Source of the DNA: Triops longicaudatus
Lineage: Eukaryota; Arthropoda; Branchiopoda; Notostraca; Triopsidae
Direction of reading: 5' to 3'
NCBI GenBank assembly: GCA_022885665.1
Contig: JAGQDJ010000192.1
Span: forward strand, 1-64,000
DNA length: 64,000 nucleotides
This document shows positions 47,001-59,863 of this stretch, piece after piece. Numbering within the stretch: the stretch's first letter is position 1; every line of letters starts with the position of its first letter. Made by a program: the position numbers and the translations under genes. The notes under the pieces are model-generated. The model did no database searches. It saw nothing but the letters and a program-made list of their open reading frames with translations, and had not been told where the DNA came from.

Positions 47001-48361
47001 CACCGTGATTTACGTGTTAGGGTTTCAATTATTAAACTCATGAAATGAATGAACAAATGCATGGTCGGACGAGATTCGAAACCACCTGCGTGAGCTGACG
47101 TGCGAGTATGCGATCTGCTGTGAATCGCGTCCAGCAACGTTTTGAGTTTTGAGCCGGGGAAAAGAACACGTCGGAATGTGGTCTGCGTGCGAAGGCATAA
47201 CAACGACTTTTACTTGCAAGCATTTGCATCTACTTCCCTTTCGGAACGTAACAAACAGAAAGGAAGTGAGAGACCCACCTCAAGTATCCATTACCATGGG
47301 ATTCAATGCACATACTGTGGCGTTGTCGCTTGGGCCAAAGTTGTTGGGCCACCGATGGATAACCTAAGGAAACGCAATTAAATGACAATTCATGCAACCT
47401 TGACTACCAAAAAAAAAAAAAAAAATAGTTGAAACCGCAGCGCAAAAGAAAAGAGCGAAAGCATTCCCCTTTAGTCCCTGGCCAAGCTTCCCTGCTGTGA
47501 TTCCAATACGTAGCGAGCTATGTTAGGCAATGATTGGAATAAATGATGGCAAGTCTAGAAGCGTTTAGCATTTGTACTCTAATCATGACATAATCACTGT
47601 AATCTGAATATGAATATCAAAGCTAGGAGTCGGCTAGAGTAGAATCTGGAACTCCTAGCCCCTGCCGGGAGTGTGTTTATTGCCTCATTTACATACAACT
47701 CTCCGTCAAGGTAAACTCTGAATTGCATCCATAATTATCCTCGACTAAAATCTTTCCAATGCTTCCGTTTTTTTCTCTTTTGACCTTTCTTTTTATTTCT
47801 TTGTAACTTTAACTACAGATACATGTCTAGCGACTGAAAGTGATAACTAGAAAAAAAAGAAACTAGAGCTCCAGAGTTTTCACATCTTTCTTTCTTTGGT
47901 TAATTACCCCTTTACAGCACGTAATCTACAGCAATGTCTACGCGAAGGAAGCGTGACTCCCATGGCTGAAACTTTTCGTTTTGCAATCCCTGGCAAGACA
48001 CCAACCCAAAAATCGACCCAAAAGTACACGGTAGTGAAGGTTTCGTTCCTAAAAAGCTCGAAAATAGACTTACTTTTGAGCAGCTTTTGGCGTAGGAGGA
48101 CTAAACTGGACGCTAGTTTAGCTCGGTGGGCACCATTTGATATCCCCAGTGCTTTCAAATCTGCCTCACCCAAACGAATAATATCCTGCAGCCGATCAAA
48201 AAACGTGTTAACGAGTCAAACCTTTAGCCGTGTCAAACCTTGTATCGTCTTACCTCTACTCCATAGTACGCCTTAAAATTTGGTAAATACTGGGTTAAAT
48301 GCAACTGATTTAACCATTTCTCAATGGGCAAATGCACCGTTTTCACCTCCAGCTTACTCAT
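42962..48361 (-). CDS. BCAR3: NSP/BCAR3-family adaptor with SAM, SH2 and Cdc25-homology domains
   Basis: Exons in transcript order: 48254-48361, 48074-48185, a linker exon ending at 45519, 45130-45381, 44081-45070, 43766-44010, 43508-43676, 42962-43462 (TGA at 42962-42964). NSP proteins couple receptor tyrosine kinase and integrin signalling to CAS adaptors through SH2 and a non-catalytic Cdc25-like domain. The start ATG at 48359-48361 opens a SAM domain. The linker exon is 45519-45573 if its strong acceptor CTCCTCACAG is used, but then one exon of the right phase is missing in 45574-48073. The weaker acceptor at 45557-45558 (exon 45519-45556) restores the phase directly and gives 804 residues. 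Vertebrate BCAR3 (about 825 residues) has no SAM domain, so that junction is the least certain part. Confidence 0.9.
44081..45070 (-). CDS. BCAR3: Second half of SH2 and Ser/Pro-rich linker (BCAR3-like)
   Basis: This single 990-bp exon begins LIVQPDTVYERIQFRIEDEP and FDSMPDLITCYVGSGRPVS, completing the SH2 fold exactly as in BCAR3 (FDSIPGLVRCYVG). The following 250 residues are Ser/Pro/Glu-rich with PPPKPSRIP and LPPKLK proline motifs, candidate SH3 ligands, and several Tyr (SAYQNLE). It ends with LKAGSAFELENYH, leading into the Cdc25-homology domain. Confidence 0.93.
45130..45573 (-). CDS. BCAR3: Linker and first half of the SH2 domain (BCAR3-like)
   Basis: Exon 45519-45573 (or 45519-45556) encodes a Ser/Thr-rich linker (AFKSTQNLSAM). 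Exon 45130-45381 encodes an acidic/basic coil (EEELKKLRKELEWELS), then LPSHAWYHGPIPRSRAESLL and FLVRDCSS, the start of an SH2 domain with the phosphotyrosine-binding arginine of FLVR present (about residue 143 of the 804-residue model). The KELEWEL...HAWYHG arrangement matches the KELEEEL...HAWYHG of vertebrate NSP proteins. Confidence 0.9.
45574..48073 (-). other. 2.5 kb intron region of the BCAR3-like gene, possibly hiding an exon
   Basis: The interval separates the SAM exons from the SH2 exons. One candidate minus-strand exon lies just below 47980 (acceptor TTGCCAG, then an open RIAKRKVSAMGVTLPSRR-like frame), but its donors do not give the phase needed by the strong acceptor at 45574. A tRNA-like relic may lie at about 47050-47130. 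The rest shows nothing I recognise apart from a run of about 17 A near 47410-47426. Confidence 0.5.
47050..47130 (-). other. Possible tRNA-derived relic
   Basis: On the minus strand GGTTTCGAATC resembles a tRNA B box with one extra T and is followed by GTCCGACCA, which looks like an acceptor end. The 5' half does not form a complementary acceptor stem or a clear A box. At best this is a degenerate tRNA or a tRNA-derived short repeat. Confidence 0.15.
48074..48361 (-). CDS. BCAR3: SAM-domain exons of the BCAR3-like adaptor
   Basis: Exon 48254-48361 encodes MSKLEVKTVHLPIEKWLNQL and HLTQYLPNFKAYYGVE. Exon 48074-48185 continues DIIRLGEADLKALGISNGAH and RAKLASSLVLLRQKLLK. Together these are a full SAM fold of about 65 residues: W at helix 1, LxxYxxxF, the DL..LGI..xGHR-like motif and a terminal Leu-rich helix. 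The donor GTAAGT is ideal. Same strand and orientation, and no other gene nearby, suggest it is the N-terminus of the SH2 gene. It could instead be a separate small SAM gene. Confidence 0.8.
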
Positions 48362-51300
48362 AATCACAAATCACAAGACTCTTTGGCAAGGTACAATTGA
48401 ACGTTCACTACTTCACTGAGAACACTCACTTGTTGCACTTAAACGCTTGTCATTGTGTACACTTGTGACAGTGCAAGCCAGGAAGGAAAAGCGTAGAAGC
48501 TTCTTAGAACACAGCGTTGAGATTAACAAGCGTTTTTCTCGGGGCAGTGCGTGCGGACTTGTATATCCAGACACTTGACGACGGGGACTGAATTGCTTTA
48601 TATTCTTAACGCCCTGGCCAGCGAATTCTGGACGAAGGGGCCTTCAACTCGAGATGAATCTATTGAACGGCTGCACAGATACGCCGCCGAAGCTCAGGTA
48701 GAATATCAGCCAACTCGCTTCCCCTTGTTCCGTTTGGAGCCAGGTATAGCCTGAACAAGCTTACTGTTCGGTTTAGAAGATAAGCGAGTGCCTATTGGAA
48801 AGAAAGTCATGTCTGTGATAAGACAAGCTGGAAAACCTTTCCTGGGACCCCTGATAAGCTACCATAGTAACGATGTTGAAAGTTGGCAATTAATGCGTTG
48901 ATGTCACAATTCGCACATCACTGGCCACTCTATTTACAGATTTTCACGGAGATAATAAGGAAACTTTCCAGGTCAACACACTAGCGAGAAATATCAGGGC
49001 GGTTAAAGGTGCATACACCCTAATTTGAATAACCGAACTTTTTCTATCGCTCGCATAGCGACCCTTCTTTTTTTTACCGATTTAAAACCTTATTTGGGGT
49101 AACGTTGGGAGGAAGGATATTTTGCGTCAACGTCACAAGCTCCCTGAGTTGCGTAGAAGAGTGATGCAAATTGTAAACCGTTCCGTTTACTCGGAACCGT
49201 CACTTCCGGTGACAGATTTATACCCCATTTGCAGGTGTGATACTGCTCAATTAATCGGAAAGTCTTCTTGTGTTTTCGGAAAAAGTTAGATAACATGCAA
49301 TAAGACTTATCAGCCAGCAAGAAGACTTGCATTTCAAAAAGTTTTCTTCCAACATGAGTTAGTTTGTAATGTAATCCGGTTTACGAACTGATCAGCTGTT
49401 GTGATAACACAATTAACGTTCGATGTGAAACGAAATATAATATGTTTTACATGTAAAGCGGGCGGGACACTCATAAACCACGATACGCCCATATAATCTG
49501 CCAACGCCACCCACTTCCTTGCTTTTTGTAAATCCCTTCATGGCAACTTCAGGGACATGTTTTATGATTATAATCAGAAGGCGTTCTTATTACAATAAAA
49601 CCCCTTAAATACAAGTAACCTTCCTTGGCTACTGAACTAAAAGAAAATGTCCCGTTATCCTACTAAAGACGCCACTTTTTTGCGAGGTTTCGGATTCCTT
49701 TATCCAAAAGAATAATATTTTACTTAAAATATGTTTTTTAAGCATCAATTATCGCAAACTGTAGACTTGAGCGACACAACGTAATCCGATAGAAGCTGGA
49801 GGTACTTATGCAATAAATTTTATAACAAAAGCTTTCAGTTAAAGGTTCATTTATAATGTTCGAATAAGTGTGAAAATAACTTCAAAGTTCATTTGTATAA
49901 AAATCTTACTTTCTGTTATTGCGCAAAATTTTCTTACAAAACTTAATTGGCCTATGTTTAAGTTATGTTCAATTTTTCACATTTTACCTTTTTAGCCATT
50001 TTTTACTGAAACTTAGGCTACGGTTAAATAAAGCTATTAATCAAGCTACTGCTCAAGGTGTCCGAAAGTGAGAAACAATAGTTACAAGTCATTGATGATA
50101 AGCGTGCATACTAGGTACGAGAGTCTAAAAAGCTCGCGTGAGGGAATTTTGCAAATATTGAGCACACAATTTTCTCCTGTAAAAATACAGTGAAAATGAA
50201 GGTGTGAAATTGAAATATATTGAACTAAAACGTTTTTTCCCTTTAATTCGTGAAAAAAATTGGCTTCATATAAGGTTGAAAGAAATCACTGAAAAAATAA
50301 CGTATCCAACTTGCGTGTTTTCTTCGGTTGACTCAAAGACTCGCCTTGTTGGACGACTCATCTTCGAGTCTTTATTGGTAATTAAAAATGTGACAATTAT
50401 TTATGTGCTTGATGGACTTAAAATATTTCTATGAAATATAAATAGGTGTGACCTCATTGTTAGTCCATTTATTTTTTATTTTTTAAGTCAAAAGAGCGAA
50501 AACTTTTCGCTTTACTTTTGCTTCATTCGTATATAACCATTTAGTTTTTCTACCTGAAAGTAAAAACGTAACCATCGCGTTTTCAAGAAACTTAAACCTC
50601 GTTGATGAATACTTTTGCACTAAACATTAGAATCGAAACACATTTTTGGATTACTGAACCATTTCTATGGTAATACTTGAAACAGCTTTCCGGGTAGCTC
50701 GCCCAGATGGCGTGTCAGTATACTGGTGCCTTAACAAAAGGAAATAACACAACTCTATCCATGAAATTTATAAAATTTAAGTATTAAAGAAATCAATAAA
50801 ATCAGTTTTGGTTTAGTTTATCACACAATCCTTTATACTTTTCAAATTAATGTTTTTTCGCAAGTAAGTATGAGCTTTGCTTTTTCGGATGCCCCAGATT
50901 TCTCCCACACGTAACCCATTATTTTTGTTTCAATATCTTTGCGTTCCAATTCTATAGTTTTAAGTCTATCGAACGATCTCACGCCCATAAAAAAATCAAA
51001 TTTCAAATAAAGTTTTCAGAAACAACTAAAAGTGTGCAATTGTCAAGCGAATTTTCACGTTTTCACGATTAAAGTCCTTGCAGCAGTGAAGTTTACTGGC
51101 TTAAAACGCGAAAGTGGAGCAAAAAATAATGCTTTTTCTCTGTCAAATGTGATGCATTGACATGTGAAAGCGGCTGATAAAAATTGGTCACATTTTCCTC
51201 TCCGGTTAATATTAGGGATTCTTACGTACCCGAAGACCTTCTCAATACATGTAAATTGCCTTCCCCAGAAACAATGAAAACCTTTTACGTGATACTTCAA

Positions 51301-54300
51301 TGGATGCAGTTCCCGGTCATCCATTCCGGGCGATCATCTTCTACAGCACGTCGAGCGCTCAACAGAAAAACGTCCAGTGTCAACCAATAATAGATAACAA
51401 CAAGAAGTAGCTTCATTGTTGAAACTTAAAAATCATGCTGTGCCAAATTCTACGCCAAACTTCAGAAACTTAGCCAAGCCTTTATTCTATTTTTTATTTT
51501 TAAAATAATTAGCTATTTTATTTTGGTGTTTAAAACCAAAACATGAATAAGAAGGATTTTAAGATCCGACGCAATTTTTGTGCAAAGTAAAAAATTTTGC
51601 GTTTCATCTACCTTCTTCAACAGTTTCACTCTATTCACACCCAAGATCAAGATTTGTAATCCTTGAAAAAGCAAAGGCCTGCCCTTTTTAGTGCGTCTTT
51701 TTATACGCCAGGGTTTAATGATTGCGCTTTCGAGTTCATACTTCTTGTTTGGGTGTCTGGGGAGAAAGATGAGTAAAGGCGAAAAAACGGGAGACGGAAT
51801 GGCCTATTCCTCGCATATATCAAAGATTGTTCCGAGCTTTGTCGGCTCTGAATGCATTTCAGCAGTCTTGAACTGGCTTCAGCTCTATTGGTCTTCACGG
51901 AGTTCTATCGTCTCTTGATCCTTTTTTCGTAAGGCAAGGCTAGGGTGGTAGGAAAAATGGAAGTGTTATACACATCTTATGTCTAAGTTCGGGAGTGTTG
52001 GGGCGGTGTTGGGTATATATTGCCAAGCACCAGCGTTGCATATGCAAAGTATGTTAGGGCGGCAAGCGTGCTCAACTCTCGTGCTCTGCTTGTGAAATCA
52101 GCAAAGGGACTTGTGCAGCTGGTCCCTAAGCTGATTTGCTCCTAAGTGTCTCTTAAACGTTTTCATGAGGCTCGGGCCGTTTGGTGCGCAATTCCCCTAC
52201 CCAACCCAATTTGTTCCGTGAACGCGTTAGGCAGATCTCGTGACAGCCATTGGCATAACAATAAGAAACCCCCCCTTTTTCCTGAAGAACGAGACTTCAA
52301 CACTTTTACGCCTTCACCAGTCTTTAAGGCTTTGTATGTGGAGATCCATAGATGTGTAGCGTACACGGAACTGTGTGTGGGGCCCATAGCGTCACATTCA
52401 CGCATGCCATGTTTTAAAAACATTTTTCACTTCACACCCGCCTCTTATAATAGAGATAGGACACTACTGGGACCTGGAGCGACACCCTGGGGATTTTTTC
52501 CAATGCTAACCATATTCAAACGACCTGGCGATAGTAACTTGAAGTCTTCCAATATATCACCCCTATACATTTATTGCGAGTGTGGGGAAAACCCCCTTCT
52601 TTGTCGCATAACGTTATTAACCCTCCTCAATAACATTAAAAATCATAGCGTTTAACCCCTCGTTTTCTAAACTGTGTTCCCCTGAACATATTTCTCAGGC
52701 TCAAGACAAGCGTGGTTGGGGAGGCGGAGGTGTTCTTATTGCCGAGCTTCCTTGTATGCAAATGAACGCAGCCTAATAAAAAGCTAATGTGTGTCTCGTA
52801 GATAGTTTTGCGACGATATTCCGTTGCAGCATTACATAGTTTTCTCTGAAGCGGGGGGATCTCGCAGTTCCTTAAGCCAACCTTCATTGCGAGTCGTCAA
52901 TTAACTAGTTCCAAGCCACGTTGGCCTTTTTACCAAATTAGACAAGAGAAATGTCAGGCTTAGGTCCCTGAAAGCGGCACAGCGGGAAGTAATATCGAGA
53001 ACCGTCGTTTATTGGCACCCCCTCCAGAACAGCGCCGACCGTAATTCCGTTGCTTCAATTCTCCCGTAACTTAGAACCTATCAAGACTCCCCATAAAGAG
53101 TATAAATGTATCACGTAATTGCTGTCTCGAGTTCTATTTACGCTCCAAATTTCGCCTTTCTCAGCAGCCTTCCTGGATTCGGTGCTCTTGTTATATTTGA
53201 TGGACCGTACTCTACGCCTTCCCACCAACTTGAGCGTTTTGCTCACATTTAACCTTTCTTTAATGAACGGCAAAGAAGATAGAAATTACTCAAGAAAAAA
53301 ACAATAAAATAATTACACGAAATAGACATTTAGCACACAAGTAACTCCTCCATTTCTTTTTTGTGGATTATTTTATTTTACTTTTATATTATTATTTTTA
53401 TTAGTATTACATTGTTGATTTTAGTTTTTATTGTATTAAAATAAATAGAAATTTAGACCAGTTCTAAAAAAAATATGCAAGAGGTCCATATGCGGGGAAA
53501 TATAACAAGTCTTCAGGATTTCGGTTCGGGAGCGTTTCATATGCAATTTCACTGGATATTTGCCTATATTCGCAATTGTAAAATAAGAATTTCAGGGCAG
53601 AAGGTAAAACGCCTATCCGCCTTAGACATTTTGGACTACTTTGATTATTTAAACACAATAATAGATTTTGTAATTCTCTTATGCAATTTTATTTATTTAT
53701 AATCTTTAGTGCAGTAAATAATACTATTATTATTAATGCTATTCTCTTCCAAGTATGCTGTTTGCTCTCGTTGTCACGAAAATCATTAGTTGTAGTCTCT
53801 CCTAATACAATGCGTTCAAAATGTACCGGCAGGCCTCATTTCAAATCACAATTAACAAAATAATATAACTAAAATCACAATTAATAATCTACTAACGGAA
53901 TCTGGCTATAGGAAACCTCGTGGGCTGTTCAACAATATGTTAGTTATACCCGGAATTTTTATACAATTATTTTCCAAAGTTTTGCCTAACTCGCGACCGT
54001 GCAACCCGTCCAGCACATCCGATAATTAGTTATGAAAGGGTTCGTTATAACACAGTTTCTGCTATAATTACCACAACACATATAAAATAATACAGCAATC
54101 TAAAATTTACGTAAAGAGAGTAAATATGGAGGAAAAAGTGTAGTCTCTGAAATCTTCTTGTTTGGTATGCTTGAGTAGCATGCTATTTCGTGTTATACTG
54201 TTGTCTGGATTGCGTGGCAGGACTAATTACCGGAAGGAAAGGAAACTGCGGGAGAAAAAGGAATCAGAAACGAGCTCCTTGGCGAGTTATAAGGTGTGGT

Positions 54301-57300
54301 GTAAGAACATGTGCTTTTGGCGGGCTAGGGCAATGAAGGCGTGAAAAATGCACTAACAAGTGCAACTTGACGGCAAGGTTCATGTGAGAACTCACACAGC
54401 TGATGGGGAGTGGCAGGATTGACGGAAATCCCTCTTGTACTCGTCCCTTTTTCCCCTTCTTTAACGCAAACTAATAGGACAACCCCCAAACTTTCTTACA
54501 CTGCTTCACTCCCGTTCATTACCCGCAACCTCCCCGAAGCCTTTGGATACTCTGCATTGTAGTTTCTTTCCAGCCGTCAAAGCGAAATGAAACATCTTCC
54601 CGTTAGCTCTCTTGGAACGTACGCCTTCAAGTCCCTCAAATCATTTGTCTCCTTTTTGGCTTCAGAAGTGCATGAAGTGGAGACAGAAAGAAAAAGCTCC
54701 AAGAGATTGTGGTTGTTAGCTAATCTTCTCACGTTTTCATATCAATCTGGGCCAGGCGGAATCTGCCATTAGACGCGCCCTTTAGCTGTGCCAGAAAAAG
54801 AGAAAGAACGTCGTTTTACCCCGACAGGCTTATATAAGGAACACAGCAAAAAATGCCTCGAATAGGAAGACGCGAAAAATGACCTGCCATTTAGCCTTAC
54901 AATGAACACGACTTTCAATCCCAGTCTGCTCTGCTTGGACAAATAACCCCTGTGTAGTGAGCCTTACATCAATTCACACCCTCGGCTGGCCCCTAGCAGC
55001 ATGATTACACATACCAGAGAGACAATCTTCACGATACGGATGGGATTTGCTGCCTTTCACCTCCCTCTTAATGCTTATCACCCATCTGAATAGCCCAAAG
55101 CTTACCATGAGCCGTCAAGAATGGGACTACTAATAGCACCAAGTGGATATTCGACTCCCGCTTTCCATAAGAATCTCATTTGTAAAGGGGACAAGTTCGT
55201 TAATAAATGAACCAAGGTCCACTACTACATACCCCTCAATACGACATAATGTACCATATACTGCAGTGCGCAAACAAGATAAGGGCACCATAGAAACACT
55301 GTATAAAACTAATTGCATGCAAGCATTCTGAAATTATACCTTACACTCGGAAGCAATTTGATGCGCATCCAAGCATTTTTTTAAGTGCGTACTGTGTGTG
55401 CGCCGTGTGTACACATGAAGGCCGGTAACTCAGCGTATGTCATTTAACAAGGAAATTAAATTTAATCCATCATGTGTTTATGCAGTGGAAATAAATGTGC
55501 TTTAGTATTTCAAACTATATATTTCACCGAAGTATTTAAGCACCTTGTCTGCACAGTTCGATAAGCGAGCATCATCATTAGGCTATTTATCTAGTATTTG
55601 TATATATACTTCGTTTTTTTATTTTTTTTGACAGAAATGATGTGCTGTGTAAAAGTGATACTGTAATAACCACTTTTTAAAATTTCCCTATATAGTGAAC
55701 CAGAGTTTATTCTTGTAAGCACAAGCGCATAATCCGTAAAGCGTTACGAAATAACATAAATGCGCAATCGTAAGCACTACAATGTGCAACACAATGCGAA
55801 ATTATATGTATAAATTTCGTTTCATTGCCCTAGCGTAAACGTCATAGTTATGAAGACTATGACTATGACTATGACGTATGATAGACTAAAAATTTAAAGA
55901 ATTTATCTAGAATTTCATTCTATAACATAAAGCCAATGTCACTTTAACTCATAACTCGAATGTTCGAAAGCTTTACCCAATAGCTCGTTGGTTACATCTT
56001 AAATTAGTTTACTCCATATTTAATTTAATTGTTTTTCTTCGGCTACAGTTGAACTCCCTCTTATTCGTGCGAAAATACGGTTCACCCCATACCCAGAGCG
56101 AGGGATAGGGGGTAAACACCCCCCAAAACGGCAATTTTATAAAGGTGAGCAAAGGAGATATTTTAGTGTAACAGGAGTTCAAAGAAACGAACAACAAAAG
56201 AACGTTAGCGATTTCTTATCTAAAGAAATGAGTGTTTAATAATTTTTAGAATTTATGTGCATTTATATTTCTAAAACCTATTTTTGATGACTGCTATTAT
56301 ATAAGACTTTCGATTTTTTCTATTGTCCGGTACGAGTCCAATCTGTGCCTGACTGATAAGGAGTCTAGTGTATTATAATGATTTAGGTTGACAATCCCAC
56401 CACGAAATAAAAGTTTCACTAAATTTGTCACAGTTTGAAGGTTTTTTAAACTAGATTTGACGTAATTTTTCTTTAAATCTATCAATGATTAATTGTTTTA
56501 TATTAGCTTTCACAGATTTACGGTGTCATTGGTAGTCTGATGTACAACTGACGTCCTTACGAGCATGATTTTCGTTTAATTCAGGAGACAATTTGGCACA
56601 ATATTGATATTAGGTTTTTTCGGCAGATTATCTTCTTTTGTGTCTAGACCAAGCAGCAATGAAATCAATATCCCGTCAACGTGTAGGCGAAATATAGAGC
56701 TGAGCTTTACAGTAATCAAATAAAGAAGATAGACAGTAACCAAAGCGGACAGAACTGGTAACCGGAGTGTTTCGATTCTTGTGCAAGCTGACTGTTCGGT
56801 TTTGGTAGGGAATACTTTCGGGAATGGACGCGAGGAAAGTCCTTAGGGAAACAGTACGCGGAATCAGGTGTCGGTCCAAGGTACTGATTCAATCAAAGGC
56901 GATAACGGGAGAATGGACAGCAGCTTGCTGGGTTACACCCACCTCGCACTGTGCAGGGTATTTTATATATAAAGTCCATATGACTAATTCGCCAAAGGAA
57001 TCAATACCCATTTCCCTTGAGTAAATTTCCAGGATTGCAGCATTAGCGATTTATCAGACTGTGCCATCACCAGAAAAGGAAAGAAAATGTGTCACAAGGA
57101 AACCCATAATGGTACAATTATTTCCTGTTTTATCCAGCAAAAATTCACAAGAAAAGACAAGACAAAAAGATTTACTTGAAGAAATTTTGAGCAAAGCTGA
57201 GCTGAGAGTGGCTGGCAACATAACATCAGCTAAGAGGGAGCTAGTAACCGCGGACACTAATTGGATTGCTGCTGCTAGACCTCGAGTCTGAAGTGGCCCG

Positions 57301-59441
57301 CTTACGAGATTCTCCAAGCGCCCTGATGTTAGCCGTCTTGCTAAGCAAGTAAAGCCCAACAGCCCATCTCCACTTCTAACCACAAAAAGGAAAGCTCTAT
57401 GAACGACGAAACAAAGAAAGAACAGACTTACACACGCCAGTTGGCTGTTCCCTTTTCTCTTCTGGTGCAAAGATAACTCAGGAGAAGGTAAAGATTGAAA
57501 AGAATATAGACAGGATGAGAACCACGAAAAGCGGAACTCCTCCAGGGAATTCCTAGAAAGTCTGCACCACAGACATCCTAGACCCCCTTGTTACGCCTCA
57601 GGTTCGGGATAGTTACAAGAGCCCAAAAGAAGCACGGAGATGAGTTTATCTAAGAGATTGAGAGAAGCCGCTTCACCCGGTGGCTACACGAGCTTTTCCA
57701 AGGCTAGTCCGTGATTCCAGCAATCGTAAGCTTCGACCACTACTTTTGTCATCCTTTAACAAAGAGCAAAAAGACGATACTGCCACCTGTCAGCCTTTGA
57801 AGCTAATCTTTCAGCTTATAGGTTTCGACCCGGTAAGAAATAACCGTTGAGTCCGCTGTCAAATTTCCTCACAAAAGTACTATTCCTTGGAAGTCCGAAT
57901 AGCAAATCAGCTTAACGCCAAGAAGAGATTGCTTTTTTTTCTGCTCAAGTTGGCCCCCCATGTCGGAACCGTATCAACAATAAGCCACTTTATGTCTCAC
58001 TGATTCTCTCGCACTGGCTCCCATGCATTCATGATAGTGAGAGATTATGGGACTCGGTGACTGGCAGTGGCGATTTCGGTCCGGGTCAAGACAAGGAGAA
58101 GGAGTTTTAGGGGCCTATGCTGTAATAGTTGTGGGAATTGGGGGCCTAAATGCTATACTTTAGCTTGAACGAGACTCAGATAGCAGGAGGGAGACATTAA
58201 ACATTTACAACAATTGTCCAATCTGTCCTCAGGAAAAATACACGAGCAGCGTCTTATCTCTGCTGCAAGGAAAGACAAACCAGAGCTCAAGTGTGGAAAA
58301 TAAGGTCTAGCACACCACGTAAACGACCCAAAAGAGTGAAGCAAGAAAGAATTTTCGTCAGACTTAACGCCGGTGTAACTTATGCGCAAGCCAGATTTCG
58401 CTACTCCTAATGATTAGTATGTCTCCAACGCATTGGTAGTACATAGAGATTTTCTTTATATATTTTACCAATTTTGCCCAAGAATTCTCTATGCAACACT
58501 GGTAGTAATGTTCAAAGAGTTTCAGCATTTGCACAACAGACTTTTAAAATAGACTGGTATCCCACTAGGAGATTAGTGATTTCAAAGATACTATTGATTA
58601 CTAAAAAAGAAAAAAAAATAAGAAAATTCTGATTAACACATATTGTGTAACTTTGCACTTATTTCCTACTTAAACGTGCTATGTTCATACTTGTCCAGAA
58701 TTAGCTAACTTTTCGGTTATCCAGCTTGTGTAGTCCAACAGAAGGTAATTAAGAGATCTTTTACTACATTAAATTTTCTTGGTATTTTTTTAATGTTAGT
58801 GGTGTTTTTATTCAGTCTTTTATTTACATTGCATTTTTAACGGTCAACTAAAATTTACTGAAAAGGTTTTTGATGGGTCCAGTTTGAAAACAAATACGAC
58901 GGACTTTTTTATAGGACAGTGCGGATTTTCGAGTCACAAACGGTTTGTCGAGTTTTGGGGATTCCTTGACAAGCTGCAGGGACGCCGTCTTAAGCCAAGA
59001 TCAATCACTCAGCTATCGTCGTGTACGTCGTGAACAAAACGGAAAAGCCTGGTGCCTCAACCCTCGTTTTGTCTCCCCAGGAGAAAAAGGGGAACCTTAC
59101 ATTGTATGTGAGGCACACGTCTAATAAATAATGCAACACGTGGACAGACTAGGCCCTCAGCCATGTAATTTCTCCCCATCATTTGCCTGCCATCACTGGG
59201 TGCATTACAGACACACATGACTATTAGAGTAGACGCAACAAAAACTTACCAGGCATTAAACGAGGCATTCTTAAAATAACAGGGCTGCTTGGTATCTGAC
59301 TTGATTCAAGCGAACAAACCATCACAGCCGACTAGGAATAGTAAAACGGGTGTAAGAGCCAAAAAGTAAACATCCAATAACATTCAATATAAGTTTGCGA
59401 GAACTGAAAAAAGATGGCGCTGGAGGAACAATTGACAGGGG
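48362..59441. other. 11 kb region without a convincing gene
   Basis: Between the 5' end of the BCAR3-like gene and the 3' end of the senseless-like gene. It is AT-rich, with frequent stops and short open frames only. A possible orphan exon lies at 48571-48743. Small elements are an inverted repeat TTTTGGTGTTTAAAACCAAAA (about 51521-51541), a CTATGA-type repeat hairpin (55840-55876) and AT-rich tracts near 53340-53460. The proximal end (48362-48540) must contain the BCAR3-like promoter. Distal enhancers of the senseless-like gene could lie here, unproven. Confidence 0.5.
48571..48743 (+). other. Candidate orphan exon
   Basis: After a TATATCCAG acceptor-like site the frame is open through ILNALASEFWTK, ESIERLHRYAAEAQVEYQPT and FPLFRLEP to a GTATAG donor-like site. 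The composition is coding-like and unlike the AT-rich surroundings. I do not recognise the family and find no partner exon on this strand. The reverse strand is also open in one frame, so it may be a GC-rich promoter-proximal stretch. Confidence 0.25.
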
Positions 59442-59863
59442 TTACACTTGGGGATATATTAACGAGGACACCTTAGGAAGCATCGTTTGTACCAAGGGGG
59501 GAAAACTGCGGCCGAGGAAGTACGGCCTCATGACGGAGTTGGAGCCGGTGAGGGTGGAATGGCTGGAAGGGTTGAATTCCGTGGAACCTGGATTAGAAGT
59601 ACGGAGAGCCGGTGCGGGTAAATTTGCTCCTTGCTGTGCGAGTGGGTAAGAATTCATGGCATAATTACTGTCGTTGGGGTTCTGAAATAACTCGCCGTGT
59701 TGACTTTCTCGGTGTCTTCGGAGATCCACTTTGCGCTGAAAGGCTCGGCCGCACGTATCACAAGAAAAGGGCTTGTAGCCCGTATGTTTTCTGGAATGCG
59801 TAATCAGATTGGATGACTGGCTAAAGGCTTTACCGCACACACCGCATTTATGGGGCTTTTCAC
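59442..59863 (-). CDS. sens: sens last exon: zinc fingers 5 and 6 and C-terminal tail
   Basis: The acceptor TTTTCGCAG precedes GEKPHKCGVCGKAFSQSSNL and ITHSRKHTGYKPFSCDTCG, then RKVDLRRHRESQHG. This is the segment most conserved with GFI1, including the HTGEKP-type linker split by the intron. The tail (Asn/Ser/Pro-rich, ending LIYPQV) has no motif I recognise. Confidence 0.95.

Noticed and set aside
47904..48073. Extension of the SAM exon frame past 48074 on the minus strand
   Set aside because: The frame runs on past an ideal GTAAGT donor into sequence without SAM similarity; intron read-through explains it.
52146..52655. 169-codon open frame, plus strand
   Set aside because: It begins with GTG rather than ATG, has no recognisable domain, shows no splice partners and its composition looks random.
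55840..55876. CTATGA-type repeat with CGTCATAG/CTATGACG ends
   Set aside because: A short simple repeat that folds on itself; no spacers or repeated units of CRISPR type, and none expected in an animal genome.
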